64,000 nucleotides of DNA from DATEDA01 sp963754305 (GTDB lineage Bacteria; Pseudomonadota; Gammaproteobacteria; Burkholderiales; SG8-39). The stretch covers positions 124,001-188,000 of the forward strand of contig CAVWFR010000040.1 in assembly GCA_963754305.1 (NCBI GenBank). The letters are read 5' to 3'. The notes beneath the pieces were generated by a model. It was not told where the DNA came from. It did no database searches and was given only the letters and a program-made list of their open reading frames with translations. Both the position numbers and the translations under genes were made by a program. Each line of letters begins with the position of its first letter. The first letter of the stretch is position 1. This document shows positions 53,576 through 61,516 of the stretch, piece by piece.

Positions 53576-53715
53576 CGGGGCGCGCGGTGCCAGGGTACAT
53601 GAGGGCCGGGGTGGGGGATGTCAACGGGCACTGGGGTAGGCGCCCCCCGGGAAGAAGCGGGTCCAACAAGCGGGTCTAGAATCCGCATCGAAGGGCCCCC
53701 CGCTGCGCGACGCCG

Positions 53716-54090
53716 ATGTCCAGAATGGCGGCTATGACGACACTTGGCAACATCGCGGTCGCACTGGTGGCGCTCCTCCACCTGTACTTCCTCGTCCTGG
53801 AAATGTTCCTTTGGGAAAAGCCTTTGGGCCTGCGCACGTTCCGCCTGACGCCAGAGTTCGCGCAAGCTTCGAAGGCGCTGGCCGCGAACCAGGGCTTGTA
53901 CAACGGGTTTCTGGTTGCGGGTCTCGTGTGGGGGTTGGCCGCCGGTCAGGCGGGAACCTCCGTCAAGCTATTTTTCCTCGCTTGCGTCGTCGTGGCCGGC
54001 GTTTTCGGGGCATTGACCGTGAATCGCAAGATCCTCTGGGTCCAGGCGCTCCCGGGCGCAATCGCGCTCGGACTGGTGTTGGCGTCCTGA
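53716..54090 (+). CDS. DUF1304-family small membrane protein
   Basis: 124-residue protein with four helices: NIAVALVALLHLYFLVLEMF, then LYNGFLVAGLVWGLAAGQAG, LFFLACVVVAGVFGALTV and WVQALPGAIALGLVLAS. The LHLYFLVLEMFLWEKP and ANQGLYNGFLVAGL segments are the DUF1304 signature. Two in-frame ATGs (53716 and 53734) are possible; the second fits family length better. Function unknown. Confidence 0.85.
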   Translation: MSRMAAMTTLGNIAVALVALLHLYFLVLEMFLWEKPLGLRTFRLTPEFAQASKALAANQGLYNGFLVAGLVWGLAAGQAGTSVKLFFLACVVVAGVFGALTVNRKILWVQALPGAIALGLVLAS

Positions 54091-54133
54091 GATCGATCAC
54101 CGCCGGCGAGCAACGACCTTCCGGGAGAGTGTC

Positions 54134-54973
54134 ATGACCGCAATGCAAAGCCTACCGAAGCAAGAGGACAGGGCTGCCCGCTTCAAGGCGCTGCATGCAG
54201 GGCCGGGCGCATTCGTCATCGCCAACCCGTGGGACGCCGGTTCCGCGCGGATTCTCGCCGCGCTCGGCTTCCAAGCGCTGGCGACCTCCAGCGGTGCCGC
54301 GGCAGGCATCCTCGGCCGGCGCGACGGCAAGGTGACGCGCGACGAAGCGCTGGCGCAGGCGCGCGCCATCGTCGAGGCGACCGAGCTCCCGGTGTCGGCC
54401 GACCTAGAAAAGGGATTCGGCGATGCGCCGTCGGACGCGGCCGAGACGATCCGGCGCGCCGCCGAGGCGGGACTCGTCGGCGGCTCGATCGAGGACGCAA
54501 CCGGCGACAAGGACCGGCCGCTGTACGACTTCGTTCACGCGACCGAGCGCGTCGCGGCGGCGGCGCAGGCGGCGCGGGCGCTGCCGTTCGCGTTCACGCT
54601 GACCGCTCGCGCGGAGAACTTTCTCCGCGGCAACCCGGATCTGGACGACACGATCAGGCGCTTGCAGGCGTTCGAGCAGGTGGGCGCCGACGTGCTGTTC
54701 GCGCCGGGTCTCCCCGATCTCGCAGCCGTGCGCACGGTGTGCGCCGCGCTGTCAAAGCCGTTCAACTTCATGGCCGGGATCAAGGGCAAATCGTTCACCG
54801 TGGCCGAGCTCGAAGCGGCCGGCGTCAGACGGATCAGCCTCGCCACCTCGCTCTATCGCGCGGCGATGAGCGGCCTGCTCGACGCGGCCCGGGAGGTGCA
54901 GGCGTCCGGCACGTTCGGCTACCTCGACCGTTCGTTGACCACGCCAGAGCTCAACGGCTTCATGCGCGGTTGA
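54134..54973 (+). CDS. isocitrate lyase/PEP mutase-family protein
   Basis: 279-residue TIM-barrel protein. FVIANPWDAGSARILAALGF, LATSSGAAAGILGRRDGKVT, LPVSADLEKGFGDAPSDAAE and GLVGGSIEDATGDKDRPLYD align with carboxyphosphonoenolpyruvate mutase/PrpB-like enzymes. The catalytic Cys loop of isocitrate lyase (KKCGH) is not present, so a bond-cleaving oxaloacetate-hydrolase-like or unknown C-C lyase role is more likely. GGGAG lies upstream of the ATG. Confidence 0.82.
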   Translation: MTAMQSLPKQEDRAARFKALHAGPGAFVIANPWDAGSARILAALGFQALATSSGAAAGILGRRDGKVTRDEALAQARAIVEATELPVSADLEKGFGDAPSDAAETIRRAAEAGLVGGSIEDATGDKDRPLYDFVHATERVAAAAQAARALPFAFTLTARAENFLRGNPDLDDTIRRLQAFEQVGADVLFAPGLPDLAAVRTVCAALSKPFNFMAGIKGKSFTVAELEAAGVRRISLATSLYRAAMSGLLDAAREVQASGTFGYLDRSLTTPELNGFMRG

Positions 54974-54981
54974 GCCTGCGG

Positions 54982-55554
54982 ATGGACGCCTGCACCGCCG
55001 CCGACGTGGTCGCTGCGACCTGCGGCTGGATCGAGCGGGCGGTCATCGGCCTCAACCTTTGCCCGTTCGCGAAAGCGGTCCACGTCAAGGGCCAGATTCG
55101 CTATGTGGTGAGCGACGCGGAGACGCCCGCGGCGCTGGTAAACGACCTGAAACGGGAGCTGCGCGACCTCGCGCAAGCGGACCCGGAAGCAGTCGGTACG
55201 ACGCTGCTCATCCACCCGCACGTCCTCACCCGCTTTACCGATTACAACGAGTTCATCGGCGTGGCGGAAGCCGCCGTCGAGGCGCTAAGCCTCGGGGGCG
55301 TGCTCCAGGTGGCGACCTTTCATCCGCAGTATCAGTTCGCCGGCACGGCGCCGGACGACATCACGAATTGCACCAACCGCTCGCCGTACCCGACGCTGCA
55401 CCTGCTGCGCGAAGCGAGCGTCGATGCCGCGGTTGCTGCATTTCCCGAGGCGGCGGAGATCTATCGGCAGAACATCGAGACGATGCGCCGCCTGGGGCGC
55501 GAGGGCTGGCGGGCGCTCGGCTGCACCCCGTCTTCGGACCGAGGTGAACGTTGA
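54982..55554 (+). CDS. DUF1415-family protein
   Basis: 190-residue soluble protein: CGWIERAVIGLNLCPFAKAV, HPHVLTRFTDYNEFIGVAEA, LQVATFHPQYQFAGTAPDDI, NCTNRSPYPTLHLLREASVD match DUF1415, which is widespread in proteobacteria with unknown function. Conserved Cys and His residues could bind metal. ATG 54982 is used; an earlier TTG (54970) overlaps the preceding stop. Its stop abuts that of the convergent MFS gene. Confidence 0.88.
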   Translation: MDACTAADVVAATCGWIERAVIGLNLCPFAKAVHVKGQIRYVVSDAETPAALVNDLKRELRDLAQADPEAVGTTLLIHPHVLTRFTDYNEFIGVAEAAVEALSLGGVLQVATFHPQYQFAGTAPDDITNCTNRSPYPTLHLLREASVDAAVAAFPEAAEIYRQNIETMRRLGREGWRALGCTPSSDRGER

Positions 55555-56790
55555 TCACGCCGCCGCCGGCACCACCCCGCCGGCCACCCGGCGCGGCGGC
55601 GGCGGGCGATCGTCCATCGTCCACTGCAGCGTGAACGCGATCGCGCCGATCGCGATGAGCGCGCCCCACCCCACGTTGTACGAGCCGGTGAGATCGAACG
55701 CGAGGCCGCCCATCCATGCGCCTGCGAACGACCCGAGCTGATGGCCGAGGAACACGAGCCCGTAGAGCATGCTGAAGTGCGTGAGGCCGAAGACCTTGCC
55801 GACGAGCCCGGTCACGAGCGGCGCGACGCCCAGCCACAACAGTCCCATCGCCGCCGCGAACACGAGCGTCGAGCCGGCGGTGACGGGCAGCAGCAGGAAC
55901 GCGGCGATGAACACCGTGCGGAGCAGATAGATCAGCGCGAGCAGCCGCTTCTGGCTGTAGCGCGCACCGAGCAGACCGAAGGCGTAGGTGCCGAAGGTGT
56001 TGAACAGCCCGATGAGCGCGAGCGCGCTCGCGCCGATGCTTGGCGCCACCCCGCAGAGCTCGAGGTATTGCGGGAGGTGCGTGGTGATGAACACGAGCTG
56101 GAAGCCGCACGCGAAGTAGGCGGCGGTCATGGCGAGAAAGCCGCGGTGCCTGACCGCTTCGCGGAACGCCTCGCCCAGGGACTGCGGCACTGCCGGTGAT
56201 TGCGCATCCGCCGCGCGCGCCTCGCCGCGGATCCCGAGCGATAGCAGCGCGAGCGACGCGGCGACGCACGCGAACACCGCCATCGCGGCGCGCCAGCCGA
56301 ACGCTTCCATGAGCGCCTGCCCCATCGGCGCGAGCACCATCGTGCCGAGCGAGCCGGCCGCGGCCACGGCGCCGACCGTTTGGCTGCGCCGCTCGAGCGG
56401 CGTCGCGCGCGCCACGACGCCGATCAGCACGCCGAATCCCGTGCCGGCGATCCCGATGCCGGTCAGGAAACCCGCGACGTTCAGCCCGAGCGCCCCGTTG
56501 GAAAAGACCATCAGGAGCAGGCCGCCCGCGTACACGAGCGACGTCGCGACGAGCACCGGCCGCGGCCCGTACCGATCCGCGAGCGCACCGACGAACGGCT
56601 GGCTCAGGCCCCAGACGATGTTCTGCAGCGCGAGCGAGAAGCTGAAGGCGGCGGCGGAGACGCCCAGGTCGAGCGTGATCGGACGGAGGAACAGGCCGAG
56701 GCTTTGGCGCAGTCCCATGCAGAGCGAAATGATCAAACCGCTCAGGAGCAGGACGACGAGCATCGAACGCGGCTTGGGGATAGCGGTCAT
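55555..56790 (-). CDS. MFS transporter
   Basis: 411-residue major facilitator with 12 helices. It starts at ATG 56788-56790 (PRSMLVVLLLSGLIISLCMG). Diagnostic segments are FVGALADRYGPRPVLVATSL (loop 2-3 motif), GFLTGIGIAGTGFGVLIGVV (helix 4-5) and FGLLGARYSQKRLLALIYLL in the second half, with YGLVFLGHQLGSFAGAWMGG near the end. It resembles the oxalate/formate antiporter and monocarboxylate porter group; the substrate is unknown. The in-frame extension upstream to 57141 lacks homology and overlaps the OsmC gene. Confidence 0.9.
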   Translation of the reverse strand: MTAIPKPRSMLVVLLLSGLIISLCMGLRQSLGLFLRPITLDLGVSAAAFSFSLALQNIVWGLSQPFVGALADRYGPRPVLVATSLVYAGGLLLMVFSNGALGLNVAGFLTGIGIAGTGFGVLIGVVARATPLERRSQTVGAVAAAGSLGTMVLAPMGQALMEAFGWRAAMAVFACVAASLALLSLGIRGEARAADAQSPAVPQSLGEAFREAVRHRGFLAMTAAYFACGFQLVFITTHLPQYLELCGVAPSIGASALALIGLFNTFGTYAFGLLGARYSQKRLLALIYLLRTVFIAAFLLLPVTAGSTLVFAAAMGLLWLGVAPLVTGLVGKVFGLTHFSMLYGLVFLGHQLGSFAGAWMGGLAFDLTGSYNVGWGALIAIGAIAFTLQWTMDDRPPPPRRVAGGVVPAAA

Positions 56791-56925
56791 CGGGGTAGGT
56801 GGCGGGCAGAAGCAGACCGCGTTTATAGCATCCGCCCCCGGTGCCCCATTCCCGCACCGGCTTTCGCGTCCCGGCTGTCCGCGTCGAGCCGGGTACACTT
56901 TCTCCGACCGACCGAGGAGCCCGCC

Positions 56926-57426
56926 ATGAACCGCGACGAGCTGCGTTCTCTTCAAGCACCCCTGAAACAGCGCTACCGCGACGACCCCGGCGCGGGGCTC
57001 ATCACCCTCAAGGCCGAGGGTCGTCTCGGCGAGAACGTGACCTGCAGCGTCGAAACCGGACGCGCGCTCGTCGAGGCTGGGCTCCATCCGGCGACCGGCG
57101 GCGGCGGCATGCAGGCTTGCTCCGGCGACATGCTGCTGCAAGCGCTCGTGGCGTGCGCGGGCGTGACGCTCTCCGCGGTGGCGACGTCGATGGGGATCGA
57201 GCTTCGCGGCGGACGCCTCGCGGCGGAAGGCGATCTCGACTTCCGCGGCACGCTCGGCGTCGCGAAGGACGCGCCGGTGGGCTTCCGGGCGATCCGGCTC
57301 GCGATCGAGCTCGACTGCGATGCGGCGCCCGGCGAGCGACAGAAGCTCGTCGAGCTGACCGAGCGCTATTGCGTCGTCTACCAGACGCTCGCCAACCGGC
57401 CCGGCCTGAGCGTCGCGCTACGCTAG
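56926..57426 (+). CDS. OsmC-family peroxiredoxin-like protein
   Basis: 166-residue OsmC/Ohr-fold protein. HPATGGGGMQACSGDMLLQA, then LVACAGVTLSAVATSMGIEL carries two Cys (about residues 65 and 77) on the central helix as in OsmC-like thiol peroxidases. AIRLAIELDCDAAPGERQKL, then VELTERYCVVYQTLANRPGL has a third Cys. The Ohr Arg/Glu network is not obvious, so a general OsmC-like role is given. GAGGAG precedes the ATG. It is divergent from the MFS gene. Confidence 0.85.
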   Translation: MNRDELRSLQAPLKQRYRDDPGAGLITLKAEGRLGENVTCSVETGRALVEAGLHPATGGGGMQACSGDMLLQALVACAGVTLSAVATSMGIELRGGRLAAEGDLDFRGTLGVAKDAPVGFRAIRLAIELDCDAAPGERQKLVELTERYCVVYQTLANRPGLSVALR

Positions 57427-57434
57427 AGCAGGGG

Positions 57435-57896
57435 TTGCGCGTCGGTCTCATCTCCGACACCCACGGGCTCCTCCGCCCGGAGGCGGTGCGCTCCCTGCGC
57501 GGTGCCGCTCACATCGTTCACGCCGGCGACATCGGCTCACCCGCGGTCCTGGACGCACTGCGCGCGATCGCGCCGCTCACGGTCGTACGCGGGAACAATG
57601 ACAAGGCCCCGTGGGCGCGCGCGCTTCCCGAGCGGGAAGCGGTGCAGCTCGGGGAAGTCCTCCTCTACGTGGTGCACGACCTCGCCGAGCTCGACATCGA
57701 TCCGGTCGCCGGCGGGTTCCGCGTGATCGTTTCCGGGCACTCGCATCGTCCCCGGGTCGAGGAGCGCGACGGGGTCCTCTACGTGAATCCCGGCAGCGCA
57801 GGCCCGCGCCGCTTCCGGCTGCCGATCGCGGTCGCGAGCTTGGACATCGCGGGGTCCGGCGTGACGGGCCGGATCGAGGTGCTGGCGGTCGATTGA
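57435..57896 (+). CDS. YfcE/MJ0936-type metallophosphoesterase
   Basis: 153-residue calcineurin-like phosphodiesterase with the complete dimetal motif set: GLISDTHG (Asp-x-His), HAGDIG, VVRGNNDK, VVHDL and SGHSHRP, ending YVNPGSAGPRR. It hydrolyses phosphodiesters or phosphomonoesters; YfcE acts on artificial diesters and the physiological substrate is not settled. The start is TTG 57435 eight bases after the OsmC stop, with AGGGG upstream; the frame extends further upstream without homology. It lies just ahead of the cyclic-nucleotide-binding gene. Confidence 0.85.
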   Translation: MRVGLISDTHGLLRPEAVRSLRGAAHIVHAGDIGSPAVLDALRAIAPLTVVRGNNDKAPWARALPEREAVQLGEVLLYVVHDLAELDIDPVAGGFRVIVSGHSHRPRVEERDGVLYVNPGSAGPRRFRLPIAVASLDIAGSGVTGRIEVLAVD

Positions 57897-57935
57897 GCCC
57901 CCGGGCGCGTTATCCTTGAGGGGGAGGACGCGCGC

Positions 57936-58436
57936 ATGGCGATGGACTTGACGTCCCTGTTCGATTACTCGGGCACCTCGCATCCGGCGCCGGCCGAAGG
58001 GCTGGTGTTCCTCGCGCAAGCGACGCCGGACGAGTGGGCCAAACTGATCGACCATACCGAGGCGCGGCGGTTCGCCGCCGGCGATCTCGTGGTCCGCGAG
58101 GGCAGCTCGGCGCAGGAGCTGCACATCGTCACCCGCGGCCGGCTCGAGGTCCTGGTCGAGGGCGGAAAGCGTGGCGGCCTTCGCCGCATCGCCCTGATCG
58201 ATCCCGGTTTCGTGTTCGGCGAGCAGTCCTTTTTCGATGGCCAGCCGCGCTCGGCGAGCGTGCGCGCGCTGAGCGCGGGCGAGATCCGCACCCTCGCGCT
58301 CGCGGCCTTCGAGGTGCTCGGCGCCAAGGAACCGGCGCTCGCGCGTGCGGTGCTCTTCGATCTCGCACGCATCCTGTCGCTCCGCCTCAGGCAGGCCACC
58401 GAACGGATGCGCGACGGCGGAGGCGCCGCTCCATGA
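57936..58436 (+). CDS. cyclic-nucleotide-binding domain protein
   Basis: 166-residue single-domain protein. LIDHTEARRFAAGDLVVREG begins the beta-roll. The phosphate-binding cassette is FGEQSFFDGQPRSASVRALS, including the Gly-Glu and Arg-Ser-Ala that contact cAMP/cGMP in classical CNB domains, so ligand binding is plausible. There is no DNA-binding helix-turn-helix after it, only a helical end (LARILSLRLRQATERMR). It overlaps the next gene (ATGA at 58433). It probably gates or localises the reductase encoded there. Confidence 0.82.
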   Translation: MAMDLTSLFDYSGTSHPAPAEGLVFLAQATPDEWAKLIDHTEARRFAAGDLVVREGSSAQELHIVTRGRLEVLVEGGKRGGLRRIALIDPGFVFGEQSFFDGQPRSASVRALSAGEIRTLALAAFEVLGAKEPALARAVLFDLARILSLRLRQATERMRDGGGAAP

Positions 58437-61093
58437 ACGGCGCGGCGCTGCCGGTCTTTCCGAACTACACCCAGCTTCCCTCCCACGTTCCGATCGCGGT
58501 CTGGCACGGGCTGCGCGTCCTCTCGGTCGCGGCAGCGATCGGCCTCGGCCTGCTCCTCATCGTGCGTCCGCAGACCGGTCTCTTCGTGCTCTGGGAGCTC
58601 GTGATCCCGATCGTGCCGGCGGTGTTTCTGCTCGCGCCCGGGCTGTGGCGCAACGTCTGCCCCCTCGCCGCGCTCAATCAGCTCCCGCGCCTGGCGGGAT
58701 TCACCAAGGGGTTGGCGCATTCGCCTGCGATCCGCGAGTACAGCTTCATCGTCGGCATCGTCGGGTTTTTCGCTCTCGTCTCGTCGCGAAAACTGCTCTT
58801 CAACGGCGACGGCATGGCCACCGCCATCCTGCTGTTCGGTGCGCTCGGGCTCGCTTTCGTCGGCGGCGTGCTCTTCAGGGGCAAGAGCGGCTGGTGCTCG
58901 AGCGTCTGCCCGATGCTCCCCGTGCAGCGGCTGTACGGGCAGACGCCGTTCGTCACCGTGCCGAACTCGCATTGCCGGCCGTGCGTCGGCTGCACCAAGA
59001 ACTGCTACGACTTCAACCCGAAGGTGGCCTACCTCGCCGACCAGTACGACGACGACCGGCGCTACGTCGGGTTCCGGCGCTTCTTCGCCGCAGTGTTCCC
59101 GGGGTTCGTGCTCGCTTTCTATCTCGCGCCCGATCCGCCGGTCGTCACGGTGGAGCGGATGTATCTGGAGTTCGCGGCGTACATGGCGGCGAGCCTCGCG
59201 GCGTTCACCACGCTCGAGACCTTCGCCAAGGTCCGCGCCAACACGCTCACCGCCCTGTTCGCCGCCGCGGCGTTCAACATCTACTACTGGTTCGCCGCCG
59301 AGAAGCTGGTCGCAGCGGTGAGTGAGCTCGTGCAAGCGACCCCGGCGCCGCCGTGGACCTGGGCCATCCGAGGCGCGGTGCTCGCGGTGACCCTAGTGTG
59401 GTTCGCGCGCACGCTCGGCGTCGAGAAACGCTTCGTCGCACTCTCGGTCGATATGGCCGCCGCGGCCGCGGTGCGGCTCGGCGAAGGCGCGGCGGCGGCG
59501 ATCGAGAGGGCCGCAACGAGGGAAAGCGCGCAGGTCGCTTTCAAACCGGAGGGTAAGCGGGTGGCGGTCCAGCCGGGCCAGACGCTGCTCGCCGTCACCG
59601 AGCAGTGCGGTCTGGCGATCGAGTCCGGCTGCCGGATGGGCATCTGTGGCGCCGACCCGGTCGCGGTGCTCGAGGGCATGGAGCATCTCTCGGCGCAGGG
59701 TGAGGACGAGAAGGCGACGCTCGCGCGGCTCGGCCTCGCCGACAACACGCGGCTCGCCTGCTGTGCGCGGGTGAGCGGGCCGGTCAGCGTGTCGCTGACG
59801 CCGCAGCGGCGCGCCGCGCCGCGGTCGACCGCCCCTCCCGCAGCGCGCCACGACGCGAGCGTGCGCCAAGTGATCGTGATCGGCCACGGGATCGCCGGGG
59901 TCACCGCCGCCGACCATGTGCGGCGAATCCATCCCGATTGCGAGGTCACCGTCGTCGGCAAGGAGAAGTTCCCGCTCTACAACCGCATGGGCATTACGCG
60001 GCTGATCTACGGCCGCTCGGCGATGCAGGGCCTGTATCTGCTTCCGGAGGCCTGGTACGCGGACAACCGGATCTCGTGCTGGCTCAACACGCGTGCCGCC
60101 CGCATCGACCCCGGCGCACAAACCGTCGCGCTCGCGACCGGGGAGACGCTGTCCTACGACCGGCTCATCCTCGCGACCGGCAGCGCGAGCCACGTGCCCA
60201 CGATCCCCGGCTTCGGCGCCGCCGGCACGTTCGTCCTGCGCGAGGCCGAGGACGCGATGTACATCCGCGCTTATGCCCAAGACACGAATGCCCGGAGCGC
60301 GGTCGTCGCCGGCGGCGGACTGCTGGGCCTCGAGGCCGCGTACGCGCTCTTGAAGCTCGGGCTGCGCGTGACGGTGCTCGAGCGCGGGCGCTGGCCGCTG
60401 CCGCGCCAGGTGGACGAGCGCGGCGGCGCGTTCCTGCGCGATTACCTCGCGGGGCTCGGCATCCAGGTCTTTGTCGAGGCGATGGTCGCGAAGCTCGCGG
60501 TCGCGGATGGGCTGGTGAAGGAAGCGGTGCTCCGGGACGGGCGCGCGCTCGGGTGCGATGTCTTCCTCGTGTGCACCGGCATCCGGCCGAACGTCGCACT
60601 TGCGATCGACGCGGGCCTGAACGTGAACCGCGGCGTCGTCGTCGACGACCATCTCCGGACCAGCACCCCGAACGTGTATTGCGCCGGCGACGCGGCGGAG
60701 TTCCGCGGCGAGGTCTACGGCCTCTGGCCCGCGTGCGTCGAGCAGGGCTCGATCGCCGCGGCGAACGCGGTGGGCGACGACCGCGAGTACCGCGGCACCG
60801 TGCCGTCGACCATCCTGAAGGTCGTCGGCGCCGATCTCGCCTCGATGGGCCGCATCGCGCCTACGGCGGAGGACAAGATCGTCACGTTCGAGGACAGCGA
60901 GACGCGCCGCTACGCGCGCGTCGTGGTGGCGGACGGAAAGATCGCGGGTGCGATCATGATGGGCTTCCCGAAGGAGGCGGCGCTCGTCGCCGAGGCGCTC
61001 AAGAGCGGCCGCGACGTGAGCGGCGATCTCGGCGCGCTGCGGGCCGGTGACTGGGGCGTGCTGGAACCGGCGGTGGCCCGGGCGCCCGCGTGA
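58433..61093 (+). CDS. membrane Fe-S / 2Fe-2S ferredoxin-like / FAD-NAD(P) oxidoreductase fusion
   Basis: 886-residue three-part protein. Residues 20-330 hold about eight helices with Cys76, Cys155/Cys159 (GKSGWCSSVCPML) and a 4Fe-4S-like motif CRPCVGCTKNC (Cys181, 184, 187, 191), recalling NosR/NapH-type electron carriers. Residues 365-455 form a plant-type 2Fe-2S domain, but the third ligand is Asp408: SGCRMGICGADPV (Cys400, Cys405), with CC at 443-444. Residues 478-886 are a NirB/rubredoxin-reductase-like flavoprotein: FAD loop VIVIGHGIAGVTAADHVRR, NAD(P) loop AVVAGGGLLGLEAAYAL, and TPNVYCAGDAAEF. It looks like a self-contained chain from NAD(P)H to a membrane acceptor. Confidence 0.85.
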   Translation: MNGAALPVFPNYTQLPSHVPIAVWHGLRVLSVAAAIGLGLLLIVRPQTGLFVLWELVIPIVPAVFLLAPGLWRNVCPLAALNQLPRLAGFTKGLAHSPAIREYSFIVGIVGFFALVSSRKLLFNGDGMATAILLFGALGLAFVGGVLFRGKSGWCSSVCPMLPVQRLYGQTPFVTVPNSHCRPCVGCTKNCYDFNPKVAYLADQYDDDRRYVGFRRFFAAVFPGFVLAFYLAPDPPVVTVERMYLEFAAYMAASLAAFTTLETFAKVRANTLTALFAAAAFNIYYWFAAEKLVAAVSELVQATPAPPWTWAIRGAVLAVTLVWFARTLGVEKRFVALSVDMAAAAAVRLGEGAAAAIERAATRESAQVAFKPEGKRVAVQPGQTLLAVTEQCGLAIESGCRMGICGADPVAVLEGMEHLSAQGEDEKATLARLGLADNTRLACCARVSGPVSVSLTPQRRAAPRSTAPPAARHDASVRQVIVIGHGIAGVTAADHVRRIHPDCEVTVVGKEKFPLYNRMGITRLIYGRSAMQGLYLLPEAWYADNRISCWLNTRAARIDPGAQTVALATGETLSYDRLILATGSASHVPTIPGFGAAGTFVLREAEDAMYIRAYAQDTNARSAVVAGGGLLGLEAAYALLKLGLRVTVLERGRWPLPRQVDERGGAFLRDYLAGLGIQVFVEAMVAKLAVADGLVKEAVLRDGRALGCDVFLVCTGIRPNVALAIDAGLNVNRGVVVDDHLRTSTPNVYCAGDAAEFRGEVYGLWPACVEQGSIAAANAVGDDREYRGTVPSTILKVVGADLASMGRIAPTAEDKIVTFEDSETRRYARVVVADGKIAGAIMMGFPKEAALVAEALKSGRDVSGDLGALRAGDWGVLEPAVARAPA

Positions 61094-61446
61094 GGGATCT
61101 CGCGCCGGAAGTGTTTCGCCAGCGGTTGCTGATCGAGGGCCGGTTCACGATCGACGTCACGCGCGATAAGCTCATCGCCTATCTCCTCGGCGTCGCGGCG
61201 CATCTCGATCTCAGGGCCTACGGCGAGCCGACCATTTATTCGCCGGCGGGGCTGGGCAAAGCGGAGAACCAGGGCTTCGACGCCTTCCTGCCGCTGATCG
61301 ACTCCGGAATCTCGGCGTACGTCTGGTCGGGGGCGAAATTCTTCTCGATCGTGCTCTACACATGCAAGGGCTTCGAGGCCGCGGCGGCGGTGGCCTACAC
61401 GCGCGAGTTCTTCGAGGCGGGCGAGGTCGAGTCGGCGGCGTTCTGA
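61090..61446 (+). CDS. S-adenosylmethionine decarboxylase-like protein
   Basis: 118 residues, GTG start overlapping the fusion gene stop. QRLLIEGRFTIDVTRDKLIA, DAFLPLIDSGISAYVWSGAK and FFSIVLYTCKGFEAAAAVAY follow the SpeH-type AdoMetDC fold. Asp71-Ser72 takes the place of the Glu-Ser self-cleavage site, and Cys92 is 20 residues later, the same spacing as the catalytic Ser and Cys in the bacterial enzyme as I recall it. The processing His five residues after the Ser is Tyr77. So it may not form pyruvoyl or decarboxylate normally. Linkage to a cyclic-nucleotide/redox operon rather than spermidine synthase supports a new role. Confidence 0.7.
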   Translation: MRDLAPEVFRQRLLIEGRFTIDVTRDKLIAYLLGVAAHLDLRAYGEPTIYSPAGLGKAENQGFDAFLPLIDSGISAYVWSGAKFFSIVLYTCKGFEAAAAVAYTREFFEAGEVESAAF

Positions 61447-61455
61447 AGCGTCATC

Positions 61456-61512
61456 GCGCCAGCGGACGCCGGGGCCCGGGAGAACGCGCTGGATCCCGGC
61501 CGTCGCCGGGAT
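61456..61512. repeat. REP-like intergenic hairpin element
   Basis: GCGCCAGCGGACGCC (61456-61470) is followed by ATCCCGGC-CGTC-GCCGGGAT (61493-61512), a perfect 8-bp stem with a 4-base loop, then GACG. It lies between two convergent genes, where it can end transcription from both sides. The first block resembles 12094-12110 and 25649-25665. The hairpin type is common in betaproteobacterial intergenic regions. Confidence 0.7.
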
Positions 61513-61516
61513 GACG

